This document shows, one piece after another, positions 1 through 7,405 of a stretch of DNA of 47,482 nt; the first letter of the stretch is position 1, and each line of letters begins with the position of its first letter. Position numbers and translations under genes: made by a program. This DNA is from Prevotella vespertina (GTDB taxonomy: Bacteria > Bacteroidota > Bacteroidia > Bacteroidales > Bacteroidaceae). The stretch covers positions 1-47,482 of the forward strand of contig NZ_VVIQ01000017.1 of NCBI RefSeq assembly GCF_009728485.1, in the 5' to 3' direction. The notes beneath the pieces are model-generated. The model did not search any database. It had not been told where the DNA came from and worked only from the letters and a program-made list of their open reading frames with translations.

Positions 1-2
1 TA

Positions 3-80
3 ACTGCAATGGTCAGAACTGGTTGTATGTATCAACCTGACAATATCTGTTTGGCAACACAAAGTGTAATTGTTAAATAA
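3..80 (+). CDS. 3' end of an unidentified gene (partial)
   Basis: Frame 3 is open from the window edge to a TAA at 78-80, while frames 1 and 2 hit stops at once or by about base 40. The roughly 25 visible residues end in LATQSVIVK and have ordinary codon usage, which suits the C-terminus of a cytoplasmic protein. Too little is visible to name a family. It may also be chance, because a 75-base open stretch is not rare in AT-rich DNA. Sequence to the left of the window would settle it. Confidence 0.35.
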   Translation, partial: TAMVRTGCMYQPDNICLATQSVIVK

Positions 81-104
81 ATAGTTAAAATAAGAAATAT
101 TGGA

Positions 105-176
105 GGTTTTTGACATAGAAAGCATAGAGACATATCTTTTAATGACATATTTCTTTAATGAGATATTTCTGAGGTG
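105..176. repeat. GACATAT-type tandem repeat, 15-17 bp period (left array)
   Basis: GACATA-like units start near 112, 129, 144 and 160, giving spacings of 17, 15 and 16 bases. The copy at 141-154 reads AATGACATATTTCT, which recurs exactly at 13261-13274 and 13327-13340. The same motif appears in the opposite orientation (TGTCATT) just beyond the next gene at 607-735, so the GxxExxY gene sits between inverted arrays. No gene is seen between 81 and 220. Confidence 0.7.
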
Positions 177-220
177 AAAGGAATAAGTCACTGTTAAATC
201 TTCATTAAAACTGATATACG

Positions 221-604
221 ATGGGCACAGAGCAGTTGATAAAACTAATTATAAACACCGCCTACGAGGTTCGGAGCCATTTAGTAGCTGGGTATATAGA
301 GAGTGTATATAAGAAGGCTTTGTTGTTAGAACTCGGAGAAGCTGGGCTCAAAGTAGAGGATGAAGTAGAGTTGCCTGTGCAATATAAAGGACATGTGATA
401 GGCAATTTCAGAGCAGATATAATAGTAGAAGGAAGCGTTATTATAGAGTTAAAGGCTGTTGCTCATTTGCTACCTGCACATGAGATTCAGCTCGTAAACT
501 ATCTTACCATAGCAGAGATAGACAATGGACTAATTATTAACTTTGGTGCTGCAGAGAGATTAGAAATTAAACGCAAGTATAGAGTTTATACTCCGCATAT
601 TTAA
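221..604 (+). CDS. GxxExxY family protein (PD-(D/E)XK nuclease-like fold)
   Basis: A 127-residue protein of the GxxExxY family, small proteins common in Bacteroidota and other phyla and related to PD-(D/E)XK nuclease-fold proteins; their cellular role is not established. The family motif is seen as GYIESVYKKAL at about residues 24-34, with the first glycine preceded by Ala rather than the usual Gly-Pro. A candidate nuclease core follows as FRADIIVEGSVIIELKAV at about residues 63-80, where D66, E76 and K78 would be the D...ExK triad. Length is normal for the family. It is flanked by inverted arrays of a GACATAT/ATGTC repeat on both sides, a context that would fit a locally mobile or inserted cassette, although I see no transposase or target-site duplication. 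The family call is firm; enzymatic activity is inference. Confidence 0.82.
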   Translation: MGTEQLIKLIINTAYEVRSHLVAGYIESVYKKALLLELGEAGLKVEDEVELPVQYKGHVIGNFRADIIVEGSVIIELKAVAHLLPAHEIQLVNYLTIAEIDNGLIINFGAAERLEIKRKYRVYTPHI

Positions 605-606
605 AG

Positions 607-735
607 AATATGTCATTAACTAATATGTCATTAAAAAATATGTCTTTATGTCATTCTGTCTATTTCATTCTTTCTATGTCATTAACTAATAAGTCATTCT
701 GTCTAAAGTTCATTTTGTCTAAAAATAAAGCATTA
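607..735. repeat. TGTCATT-type tandem repeat, 15-bp and 8-bp periods (right array)
   Basis: TGTCATT units start at 611, 626, 641 (TGTCTTT), 649 and 677. The first two are spaced by 15 bases and some later ones by 8. The 15-mer at 611 (TGTCATTAACTAATA) recurs exactly at 677, 66 bases away. The motif is the reverse complement of the AATGACA array at 105-176 and of the array at 13221-13350. It fills the whole gap between the GxxExxY gene and the S1-domain gene, reaching the ATG at 735. Confidence 0.75.
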
Positions 736-1604
736 TGTCTAAAATAAAGCTCGGAGCATACAACACGCTCACTGTATTAAAGATTGCCTTACGTGAAGGC
801 AATGGTGAACCATTTGGACTTTTCCTCGATGGAGGACCAGATGGTGAGATTCTCATGCCTCAGAAGTATGTACCAGAAGGTACTGAGATTGGTGATGAGA
901 TAGAAGTATTTGTCTATCTTGATCAAGAGGAGCGCCCTATTGCTACGACAGAAGATCCCCTGGCGCAGGTGGGCGACTTTGCTTACTTGGAGTGTTCGTG
1001 GGTCAATGAGTATGGTGCATTCCTTTCGTGGGGTGTGATGAAAGATCTCTTCTGTCCGTTCCGTGAACAGAAAAAGCGAATGGTAATGGGTAATTCATAT
1101 ATTGTGCATATCCATTTGGACGAAGATAGTTATCGCCTTGTGGCATCTGCTAAAGTGGAACATTATCTTGACGAACGTCGACCACGTGATTATAAGCATG
1201 GGCAGGAGGTTGATCTTCTCATATGGCAGAAGACAGATCTTGGCTTTAAGGTGATTGTTGATAACCAGTATCCTGGTCTTATCTATGAAGATCAGGTGTT
1301 TCAATATGTTCACACTGGCGACCGATTGAAGGGTTACATATCCACTGTTCGCCCCGATGGAAAGATAGATTGTACACTTCAACCCACAGGGCAGCAGCAT
1401 GCAGAAGACTTTGCTGAGGTGCTCCTCCAGTATCTCCGTGATCATAATGGCATCTGCGACCTTGGCGATAAGAGCGAAGCAGAGGATATCAAGCGTCGTT
1501 TCCAAGTGTCAAAGAAGGTTTATAAGCGAGCTATTGGCGACCTTTACAAACGCCGACTCATCACAGTTGAACCATTGTCTATACGCTTAGTCGGCGAGCA
1601 ATGA
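735..1604 (+). CDS. cvfB: S1 RNA-binding domain protein, CvfB family
   Basis: A 289-residue protein matching the CvfB/YitL family, RNA-binding proteins with three S1-like OB folds followed by a winged helix; in Staphylococcus aureus CvfB affects virulence gene expression. Visible support includes the family hallmark GLFLDGGPDGEILMPQKYVP at about residues 28-47, an S1-like module near residues 75-140, another near 150-215, and a C-terminal segment at about 225-285 with the winged-helix pattern of these proteins (EDIKRRFQVSKKVYKRAIGDLYKRRLI). Length is typical (280-300). It has no signal peptide and should be cytoplasmic. It is followed after 50 bases by tcdA on the same strand. Its exact RNA target is unknown. 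Confidence 0.87.
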   Translation: MSKIKLGAYNTLTVLKIALREGNGEPFGLFLDGGPDGEILMPQKYVPEGTEIGDEIEVFVYLDQEERPIATTEDPLAQVGDFAYLECSWVNEYGAFLSWGVMKDLFCPFREQKKRMVMGNSYIVHIHLDEDSYRLVASAKVEHYLDERRPRDYKHGQEVDLLIWQKTDLGFKVIVDNQYPGLIYEDQVFQYVHTGDRLKGYISTVRPDGKIDCTLQPTGQQHAEDFAEVLLQYLRDHNGICDLGDKSEAEDIKRRFQVSKKVYKRAIGDLYKRRLITVEPLSIRLVGEQ

Positions 1605-1654
1605 TTCTTCTAACTCGCTTTTTTTGCAGACCAAATAAAGGATAATAAAATACA

Positions 1655-2539
1655 ATGCAGAATCAATTTTCAAGAACCCAACTTCTTCTTGGTAAGCCTG
1701 CCATCGACACCTTAAATGGTAGTCGCGTGGCTGTTTTTGGTGTTGGAGGTGTTGGTGGATATGTTGTGGAAGTCTTGGCACGCAGTGGCGTAGGTGCTAT
1801 TGATGTTATTGACGACGATCGTGTTTGTCTGACAAATGTCAATCGTCAACTCCTTGCCACTACTCGAACAGTGGGGAAGCATAAAGTAGATGTAGCAGAA
1901 GAGCGTATTCACTCTATTAATCCTCGTTGTATTGTTCGGAAATATCAGACCTTCTATTTACCCGACAATGCCGATCAATTCGACTTCTCACATTATGATT
2001 ATGTCATTGATTGCATTGATACTGTAACAGCTAAGCTCGATCTCATCTATCGTTGTCATGAGTTGAATATTCCTTTGCTCTCTTGCATGGGTGCTGCTTA
2101 TAAGCTCGATGCTACGCAGTTTCGTGTGACTGACATCTTCAAGACTATCAACGACCCATTAGCGAAGGTGATACGTAAGAAACTTCGTAAGACCAAGATA
2201 AAACACCTGAAGGTGGTGTACAGTCCAGAGGAACCGCTTGAGAGTATAGAGCAACCCGAAATTTCTTGTCGTTTCCACTGCATCTGCCCTGATAAAGATA
2301 TGCGTAAGTGCACCGACCGCCATACTATCCCAAGTTCTAATGCGTGGGTTCCAGCCACTGCGGGGCTAATTGCTGGTGGAGAAGCTGTGAAAGATCTTGT
2401 CAATCTTGCCCACACTATGCGCATCCGCCCTGAAGATGAGGCTACAAGTGAGCCTGCTCGAATCGCTCGTGAGCGTGCAGCAAAGATGTTGGAAGAGCAT
2501 AAACGAATCAAAGCAGAGAAGGCTGCTGCAGAAAAGTAA
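1655..2539 (+). CDS. tcdA: tRNA threonylcarbamoyladenosine dehydratase
   Basis: An E1-like ThiF/MoeB/HesA-family ATPase of the TcdA (CsdL/YgdL) type, which dehydrates t6A at tRNA position 37 to the cyclic ct6A form using ATP. The nucleotide-binding glycine motif GVGGVGG is at residues 29-35, followed by the acidic DDD at 53-55 and the NRQ motif at 63-65. The invariant C-terminal NAWVPATAGLIAGG is at about 229-242. At 294 residues it is slightly longer than the Escherichia coli protein (268). Two things differ: a cysteine-rich insertion (C205, C209, C211, C219) and a charged, probably helical tail after residue 265. The insertion could bind a metal; that is inference. A strong hairpin follows the stop and is shared with the convergent osmC gene. 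Confidence 0.92.
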   Translation: MQNQFSRTQLLLGKPAIDTLNGSRVAVFGVGGVGGYVVEVLARSGVGAIDVIDDDRVCLTNVNRQLLATTRTVGKHKVDVAEERIHSINPRCIVRKYQTFYLPDNADQFDFSHYDYVIDCIDTVTAKLDLIYRCHELNIPLLSCMGAAYKLDATQFRVTDIFKTINDPLAKVIRKKLRKTKIKHLKVVYSPEEPLESIEQPEISCRFHCICPDKDMRKCTDRHTIPSSNAWVPATAGLIAGGEAVKDLVNLAHTMRIRPEDEATSEPARIARERAAKMLEEHKRIKAEKAAAEK

Positions 2540-2620
2540 TGTATTTATATTGTATATATTAAGGGGATATAAGTTTTTCTGTCATTGTTAGAAAGACATA
2601 ATCCTAAGACTACTTAAGAA

Positions 2621-2672
2621 AATAAAAGGGCATTTGGTGATGTTGCAATCTCCAAATGCCCTTTGTTTTTGT
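2621..2672. terminator. Bidirectional Rho-independent terminator (tcdA / osmC)
   Basis: A perfect 13-bp stem pairs AAAGGGCATTTGG (2625-2637) with CCAAATGCCCTTT (2652-2664) around a 14-base loop. It is followed by GTTTTTGTT on the plus strand and by TTTTATTTTC on the minus strand. It sits between two convergent genes and can end transcription from both. This is the one convergent junction in the window without a tandem-repeat array. Confidence 0.92.
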
Positions 2673-2701
2673 TGCTTGTTATGTCAAATTATACTATGAG
2701 A

Positions 2702-3106
2702 TTACTCATAAACGAATGTGAAGTCTTTCTTTGCAGTTAGCGTATTACCTACAAAGCAAGTCTTTAGAGCGATATGCTCAAACTTCTTACGTTGCTTCTC
2801 GTCAAATGAAGCTTTCAGATGAAAGGTGATTGGAATACGTGAAACAGCGAAAGTCTCCATATCTTCTTCTATCTGACCAATCTCAGCATAGCAACCAGAA
2901 AAATCTTCGCCACCCCGTTCTGCTTGCAATCCCATCATCGTCAGCGCACATGCAGCCAGTGCATTGCCCAATAACTCAACAGGATTTTGATTTTCACCCA
3001 ATCCTCCTACAGCCTTACCAGCATCAGTATTTATGGTTACTGCAGACCTAACGTGTATTGCTTCAACTCGCCCTTTCCCTTGATAAATTGCTTTTGTAAC
3101 TGTCAT
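2702..3106 (-). CDS. OsmC family protein (thiol peroxidase-type)
   Basis: A 134-residue OsmC/Ohr-superfamily protein; members reduce organic or lipid hydroperoxides with a pair of cysteines. The two expected cysteines are C53 in NALAACALTMMG and C117 in ALKTCFVGNTL, at normal spacing for the family. I chose the ATG at 3104-3106 because the protein then begins MTVTKAIYQGKG, where family homology starts. An upstream in-frame ATG at 3152-3154 would add 16 unrelated residues and leave a leader of only about seven bases after the predicted transcription start. A near-perfect Bacteroidota promoter lies at 3168-3199. It is a single-gene unit ending in the terminator shared with tcdA. Whether it is Ohr, OsmC or YhfA type cannot be decided by eye. 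Confidence 0.88.
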   Translation of the reverse strand: MTVTKAIYQGKGRVEAIHVRSAVTINTDAGKAVGGLGENQNPVELLGNALAACALTMMGLQAERGGEDFSGCYAEIGQIEEDMETFAVSRIPITFHLKASFDEKQRKKFEHIALKTCFVGNTLTAKKDFTFVYE

Positions 3107-3167
3107 AATTGTATCTTTTAAATTAGTAATAATACTTCGGTTTGCTAATAACATCTATATGTTTCGA

Positions 3168-3199
3168 CAAAGGTAGTAAAAGAATGTGGATAAAACAAA
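3168..3199 (-). promoter_or_regulatory. Bacteroidota-type promoter of the osmC gene
   Basis: Read on the minus strand, TTTG (3196-3199) is followed by a spacer of exactly 20 bases and then TACCTTTG (3168-3175), matching the Bacteroidota primary-sigma consensus TTTG / TAnnTTTG. Transcription should start near 3161, about 55 bases before the chosen start codon. Confidence 0.85.
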
Positions 3200-3394
3200 G
3201 ATCGTATATATACCGAACGTTTTTCTTCGTTTTCTTTTAAATTCAACCTTTAGCAATCTGTACACTCATCATATATCCATACCCTTGTACATCTAATAAA
3301 AATATATAGCGACATTGATTTATAAAATTGTTATTTTATAAATCCTTTAGTTAAATAACATGAAAAGACAATAACAACCTAGGGTTTTATTAAA

Positions 3395-3441
3395 ATGTTA
3401 CCGATAAGTAACCTATCTTTGTGGTTACTAATTGGTAACAT
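3395..3441 (+). promoter_or_regulatory. Double palindromic operator around the -7 element of the TetR operon
   Basis: Two copies of the palindrome GTTAC-N6-GTAAC lie at 3397-3412 and 3424-3439, with starts 27 bases apart. They are themselves arranged as a larger inverted repeat: the 19-base arms 3395-3413 and 3423-3441 match at 17 of 19 positions when one is reversed and complemented. The nine bases between them contain TATCTTTG (3414-3421), a perfect match to the Bacteroidota -7 element TAnnTTTG, so the predicted start near 3428 lies inside the second palindrome. The TetR-type gene begins at 3470. The layout is that of a self-repressed promoter; binding by this repressor is inference. Confidence 0.85.
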
Positions 3442-3469
3442 AAGTATGTCAACATAACCACATAATAGA

Positions 3470-4063
3470 ATGAAAAATAGAGAACAAACAGAAAGTAGAA
3501 TACTCGAAGCTGTCGCAAGTATCGTAGAAAGCGAAGGATTCGAGAAGCTTGGTATCAATACAATAGCTTCAAAAGCTAATGTTTCGAAGATGCTGATATA
3601 TAGGTATTTTGGTGGACTTGAAGAGTTAATTGCACAGTTTATAATGCAGAAGGATTATTGGGCTAATACAGGTACTGTTATTATCAATCCTCAATCTGTA
3701 GGAGACAGTATAAAGAATATGTTCCGTAAACAGATCGAGCAATTACGAAACGATATAACTCTACGACGTTTGTGTAGGTGGGAACTGTCCTGTAACAACA
3801 CAAGCATTGAGCAGCTTAGAGATAAACGTGAAGAAAATGGATGCAGTCTAATCAAACTGGTAAGTACATTAACAGGTTGTCCTAATACAGAGGTTGCCTC
3901 TTTAGCCAGTATACTCTCGGCTGCTATCAGCTATTTAGCTTTGATTGAAGACCAATGTTTGTCATATAACGGTATTTCTTTGCAAACTGATAAGGGCTGG
4001 GATGAGATAATGAAAGGGGTCGAAATGATAGTTGACTTATGGATAAAAAGTATTCAGGAATGA
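3470..4063 (+). CDS. TetR/AcrR family transcriptional regulator
   Basis: A 197-residue protein with the TetR N-terminal helix-turn-helix at about residues 8-52: a first helix ILEAVASIVESEG, then LGINTIASKANVSKMLIYRYFGGLEEL, where VSKMLIYRYF corresponds to the recognition helix. The remaining 145 residues are helical and variable, as expected for a ligand-binding domain; the ligand is unknown. It is preceded by a double palindromic operator covering its own promoter, and its TGA overlaps the ATG of the next gene (ATGA, 4060-4063), so the two are translationally coupled. The likely job is to repress this operon until a substrate of the downstream nitroreductase-like protein appears; that is inference from context. 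Confidence 0.93.
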   Translation: MKNREQTESRILEAVASIVESEGFEKLGINTIASKANVSKMLIYRYFGGLEELIAQFIMQKDYWANTGTVIINPQSVGDSIKNMFRKQIEQLRNDITLRRLCRWELSCNNTSIEQLRDKREENGCSLIKLVSTLTGCPNTEVASLASILSAAISYLALIEDQCLSYNGISLQTDKGWDEIMKGVEMIVDLWIKSIQE

Positions 4064-5088
4064 GAAAATTAATTATTGTATTTGTTATTTTTATGGGATT
4101 TATGGATAATATAATAGCACAGAACCCAGACTATCTGTTTATGATTGAGAATGCTTGCAAGGCTCCTTCTGGGCATAACACACAGCCTTGGTTGTTTAAA
4201 ATCAGAGAGTCAGAAATTGATATATACCCTGATTTGTCAAAAGAGTTACCTATCGTAGACCCAAGTCATCGAGAGTTATTTGTTAGCTTGGGGTGCGCGA
4301 CAGAGAATCTTTGTATTGCTGCTCAGGAAAAGGGGTATCAGACTGAAGTTAAAGTTATTAAGGACTCCTTTATTCGAGTTCTACTTACAAAAGATAAGAA
4401 AAAGCAATTTGATTCTTCATTGTTCTCTCAAATCGCAGTAAGACAAACAAATAGAAGTGTTTATGATGGGAAAGAAATTCCTAAAGATAGCATTAATCTA
4501 CTTAAAGCCACTTCTATTGACCCCTCTATCTCTATTTATTTTTACAAAAGGGGAACTGTTGATTATGAAAAGATTGCTAATATGGTTTATGCTGGTAATA
4601 GCTTACAAATGAATAATGAAGCTTTCAAATCAGAACTGACAAAGTGGATGCGTTATAATAAGAAACATCAGAATAATACAAGAGATGGATTGAGTTATGC
4701 TACTTTTGGTGCACCAAATGTTCCTCTATTCTTGGCAAAATTTATCATGTCAAAGGCTATCAACACGAAAACGCAGAATAAAGGTGATCGGAAAAAGATA
4801 GCTTCAGCATCTCATTTTGTACTTTTCACAACAAAAAATAATACTGTTGAACAATGGGTTGCACTTGGCAGAACCTTGGAACAGATATTACTGCGTTCAA
4901 CGCAGATGGGTATTGCAAATGCTTATTTCAATCAGCCTAATGAGGAAAATGATATTACAAAAGAAATGGTAAAGCAACTTCAAATCTCTAACGAGTACCC
5001 GACTATTCTTATAAGGTTAGGCTATGGAAAGAAAATGCCTTATTCGCTAAGACGCGATTATAGGTCATGTATTTTCTCTGAAGAATAA
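4060..5088 (+). CDS. Nitroreductase-family protein with apparent signal peptide
   Basis: A protein of about 342 residues with the flavin-binding nitroreductase fold, most like the Acg-type group. The FMN-contacting motif APSGHNTQPW is at about residues 35-44, and the second family region RQTNRSVYDGKEIP is at about 134-147. I chose the ATG at 4060 because it overlaps the stop of the TetR gene as ATGA. It also gives a hydrophobic leader (MRKLIIVFVIFMGF, then NIIAQ) that looks like a cleavable signal peptide ending near residue 21. An ATG at 4039 would add seven residues. Export is unusual for a flavoenzyme of this family, which are mostly cytoplasmic. The substrate is unknown; the linked repressor suggests an inducible detoxification or redox role. 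Confidence 0.83.
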   Translation: MRKLIIVFVIFMGFMDNIIAQNPDYLFMIENACKAPSGHNTQPWLFKIRESEIDIYPDLSKELPIVDPSHRELFVSLGCATENLCIAAQEKGYQTEVKVIKDSFIRVLLTKDKKKQFDSSLFSQIAVRQTNRSVYDGKEIPKDSINLLKATSIDPSISIYFYKRGTVDYEKIANMVYAGNSLQMNNEAFKSELTKWMRYNKKHQNNTRDGLSYATFGAPNVPLFLAKFIMSKAINTKTQNKGDRKKIASASHFVLFTTKNNTVEQWVALGRTLEQILLRSTQMGIANAYFNQPNEENDITKEMVKQLQISNEYPTILIRLGYGKKMPYSLRRDYRSCIFSEE

Positions 5089-5252
5089 ATCTGAGGACAT
5101 ATAAATGCTAGCCCATTTAGTAATCTCTCTTTAGGTATTACAATGATAGCATTTGTTTCCGAAAGTTCTTTACATTCAAAATTCTCATTCTAGAGAAAAT
5201 AGTCAATTAATATGGTCGAAAAATGAGTCAAAAGTAGGTTCTTCCAGAAAAG
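5089..5252. other. Intergenic region, no gene seen
   Basis: Between the nitroreductase stop and the 22-bp tandem array there is AT-rich sequence with no credible reading frame and no clear hairpin followed by a T-run. A degenerate extra unit of the neighbouring array may be present near 5235. Confidence 0.5.
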
Positions 5253-5362
5253 TATATACTTTTTGCGCAAAAGGTATATAGTTTTTTGCTAAAAAGTATA
5301 TAGTTTTTCGCTAAGAAATATATAGTTTTTTGTTGAGAAATATATAGTTTTTCGACAAAAAT
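5253..5362. repeat. Tandem array, five units of exactly 22 bp (TATATA type)
   Basis: TATATA starts at 5253, 5275, 5297, 5319 and 5341, so four successive spacings are exactly 22 bases. Each unit is TATATA followed by a short dyad: G/C-TTTTT, a two-to-four-base centre containing GC, CG or GTT, then an A-rich arm ending AAAG or GAAA. The first unit contains a perfect inner palindrome, CTTTTGCGCAAAAG. It lies between convergent genes (nitroreductase and asnS). A period of 22 is not a multiple of three and no frame stays open, so it is not coding. Confidence 0.92.
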
Positions 5363-5800
5363 TCCCTTGTTTTTCAGGAATAATGAATATTTCTTTTGTT
5401 AAGATGATACTATAAAATATGTAAAACTTTGAATATCAGTAGATTATAAAACATTATCTTTTCAGCCCCATATTTTGCGTATTTGAGTCAAAGTACATTC
5501 CTCTTTGAAAATATCGCAGAAATACCCCCTCAAATTAGCAGTATTTTATTACAAAATATAGCATTCGATAAACCTCTTCCACAACACATATCTTGTCAAG
5601 CTGCGAATATGTTTGAGAAGTTTAAAGCCCTACTACATGTGACTTTGCTTTTATAGGAATACTTAGTGAATTGAATTCTTGAGTAGATGTAGATTTAACG
5701 AACAACTTTCAAAGAATAAGAATAGAGTTGAAAATGTTCTATATGTTTTTCTTTATTAGTCTATTCTGTTAACTCCTGATATGGAAGAATATTCCTCGAG
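5363..5800. other. Intergenic region, no gene seen
   Basis: About 440 bases between the 22-bp array and the asnS terminator. All frames are broken by frequent stops. There is one degenerate continuation of the array at about 5363-5384. I see no RNA gene or promoter I could defend. Confidence 0.5.
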
Positions 5801-5837
5801 AATAAAAAAGGCGACCATCTGTTGAGATAGTCGCCTT
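5801..5837 (-). terminator. Rho-independent terminator of asnS
   Basis: A 13-bp stem with one mismatch pairs 5808-5820 with 5825-5837 around the loop GTTG. On the minus strand the right arm runs into GCCTTTTTTATTC. It lies 15 bases beyond the asnS stop codon. Confidence 0.88.
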
Positions 5838-5851
5838 CTGTTATCTTATCT

Positions 5852-7243
5852 TTAGAACTCAGCGTTCTTTGGAGTACGTGCAAATGGGATTACGTCACGG
5901 ATGTTTTGCATACCAGTAACGAAGAGAATCAGGCGCTCGAAGCCAAGACCGAAGCCACCATGTGGACAGGTTCCATATTTACGAGTGTCGAGATACCAGT
6001 CGTAAACCTCACGTTTCATTCCACGATTATCGATCTCTGCAAGCAACTTGTCGTAATTCTCTTCACGGACAGAGCCACCAATGATTTCACCGATATGTGG
6101 GAAGAGGACGTCTGTTCCCTGCATTGTCTTGCCATCAGGGTTCTTCTTCATATAGAACGACTTAATTTCGCTTGGATAGTCGGTCATGATGACAGGGCGT
6201 TTGAAGTATTCCTCAACGAGATAACGCTCATGCTCACTGCTGAGATCCATTCCCCAACCAGTGATTGGGAACTCAAACTTCACACCATCAGCAACTGCCT
6301 TCTGAAGAATCTCTATACCTTCTGTGTAAGTTAGGCGAACAAAGTCTTCCTTAAGTACACCCTCTAGGCGAGCTATCAATCCCTTGTCAATCATCTTGTT
6401 AAGGAATTCAAGGTCATCCTTGCAATTCTCCAATGCCCAACGAACGCAGTACTTGATGAAGTCTTCCTCAAGATCCATCAGTTCATCCTTGTCAATAAAA
6501 GCAACTTCTGGCTCAACCATCCAGAACTCTGCCAAGTGACGAGGCGTATTAGAGTTCTCTGCACGGAAAGTGGGTCCGAAAGTATAGATAGCACCAAGCG
6601 CGGTAGCACCCAGCTCACCCTCCAACTGACCAGATACAGTAAGGTTCGTGCGCTTACCGAAGAAGTCAGCACTATAATCAACCTCACCACCTTTTGCGAC
6701 GCGATCGAGGTCGAGTGTCGTTACTTGGAACATATTTCCAGCACCTTCGGCATCACTACCAGTAATTAATGGAGTGTGGAAATAATAATAACCATGGTCG
6801 TGGAAGTACTTGTGGATAGCGATTGCCATATTGTGGCGAATACGGAATACAGCACCGAAAGTATTTGTGCGCAGACGCATGTGACCATACTTGCGCATAT
6901 ACTCAAAGCTCTGCCCCTTCTTCTGCATAGGGTAGTCACTTGGACAAAGACCATAGATTTCAATCTCTTTACATTGAATCTCCGACGTCTGACCAGCACC
7001 CTGACTCTCTACAAGCGTACCGATAACGCTGATACAAGCACCTGTTGTAATGCTCTTCAGTTTCTCATCGTCGATAGTAGTAGGGTCAACGACCACCTGA
7101 ATGTTCTTGATAGTAGAACCATCATTCAGTGCGATGAAGTCAACAGCCTTGCTACTTCTATGTGAGCGAACCCAGCCTTTTACATTAATATCTTTACCAA
7201 AGTCGGTGCAAGCAAGTGCATCGACGACTTTTGTTCTTTTCAT
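5852..7243 (-). CDS. asnS: Asparaginyl-tRNA synthetase
   Basis: A class IIb aminoacyl-tRNA synthetase of 463 residues that charges tRNA-Asn. The N-terminal OB-fold anticodon-binding domain spans about residues 15-105 ([22 protein letters not shown] in two parts). The catalytic core shows motif 2 as [12 protein letters not shown] at 226-237 and motif 3 as GFGLGFERL at 430-438. The sequence keeps the AsnRS-specific pattern rather than that of AspRS. I chose the ATG at 7241-7243; a further in-frame ATG upstream at 7277-7279 would add 12 residues that do not resemble the family. It follows the rluB-type gene on the same strand, with a GC-rich palindromic element in the 162-base gap. Confidence 0.95.
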   Translation of the reverse strand: MKRTKVVDALACTDFGKDINVKGWVRSHRSSKAVDFIALNDGSTIKNIQVVVDPTTIDDEKLKSITTGACISVIGTLVESQGAGQTSEIQCKEIEIYGLCPSDYPMQKKGQSFEYMRKYGHMRLRTNTFGAVFRIRHNMAIAIHKYFHDHGYYYFHTPLITGSDAEGAGNMFQVTTLDLDRVAKGGEVDYSADFFGKRTNLTVSGQLEGELGATALGAIYTFGPTFRAENSNTPRHLAEFWMVEPEVAFIDKDELMDLEEDFIKYCVRWALENCKDDLEFLNKMIDKGLIARLEGVLKEDFVRLTYTEGIEILQKAVADGVKFEFPITGWGMDLSSEHERYLVEEYFKRPVIMTDYPSEIKSFYMKKNPDGKTMQGTDVLFPHIGEIIGGSVREENYDKLLAEIDNRGMKREVYDWYLDTRKYGTCPHGGFGLGFERLILFVTGMQNIRDVIPFARTPKNAEF

Positions 7244-7372
7244 CTTTGTATTGTAATTAGGACTTCTCAACAAGCTCAAAAGAAAAGGAGAAGGAATAAA
7301 GAGGGAATCTCTTTACACATTCTTTCCTTAGAAGTTTATTGTAGAAGTCTTTATCCTCGTTTATCCTCTCAC

Positions 7373-7401
7373 CCCCTCCCTTCGGAGGGGCTTGGGGAGG
7401 G
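7373..7401. repeat. GC-rich palindromic mini-element (copy A)
   Basis: The hairpin CCCCTCC-CTTC-GGAGGGG (7373-7390) is followed by CTTGGGGAGGG. The same element occurs at 37639-37668 with an identical stem and very similar flank, and in a shorter inverted form at 37511-37530. It stands out sharply from the AT-rich surroundings. It lies just downstream of the pseudouridine synthase gene and 130 bases before the asnS start. Confidence 0.85.
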
Positions 7402-7405
7402 CTTC

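Noticed and set aside
221..604. GxxExxY gene as part of an insertion sequence
   Set aside because: There is no transposase, no terminal inverted repeat of fixed length and no target duplication; only degenerate repeat arrays flank it.
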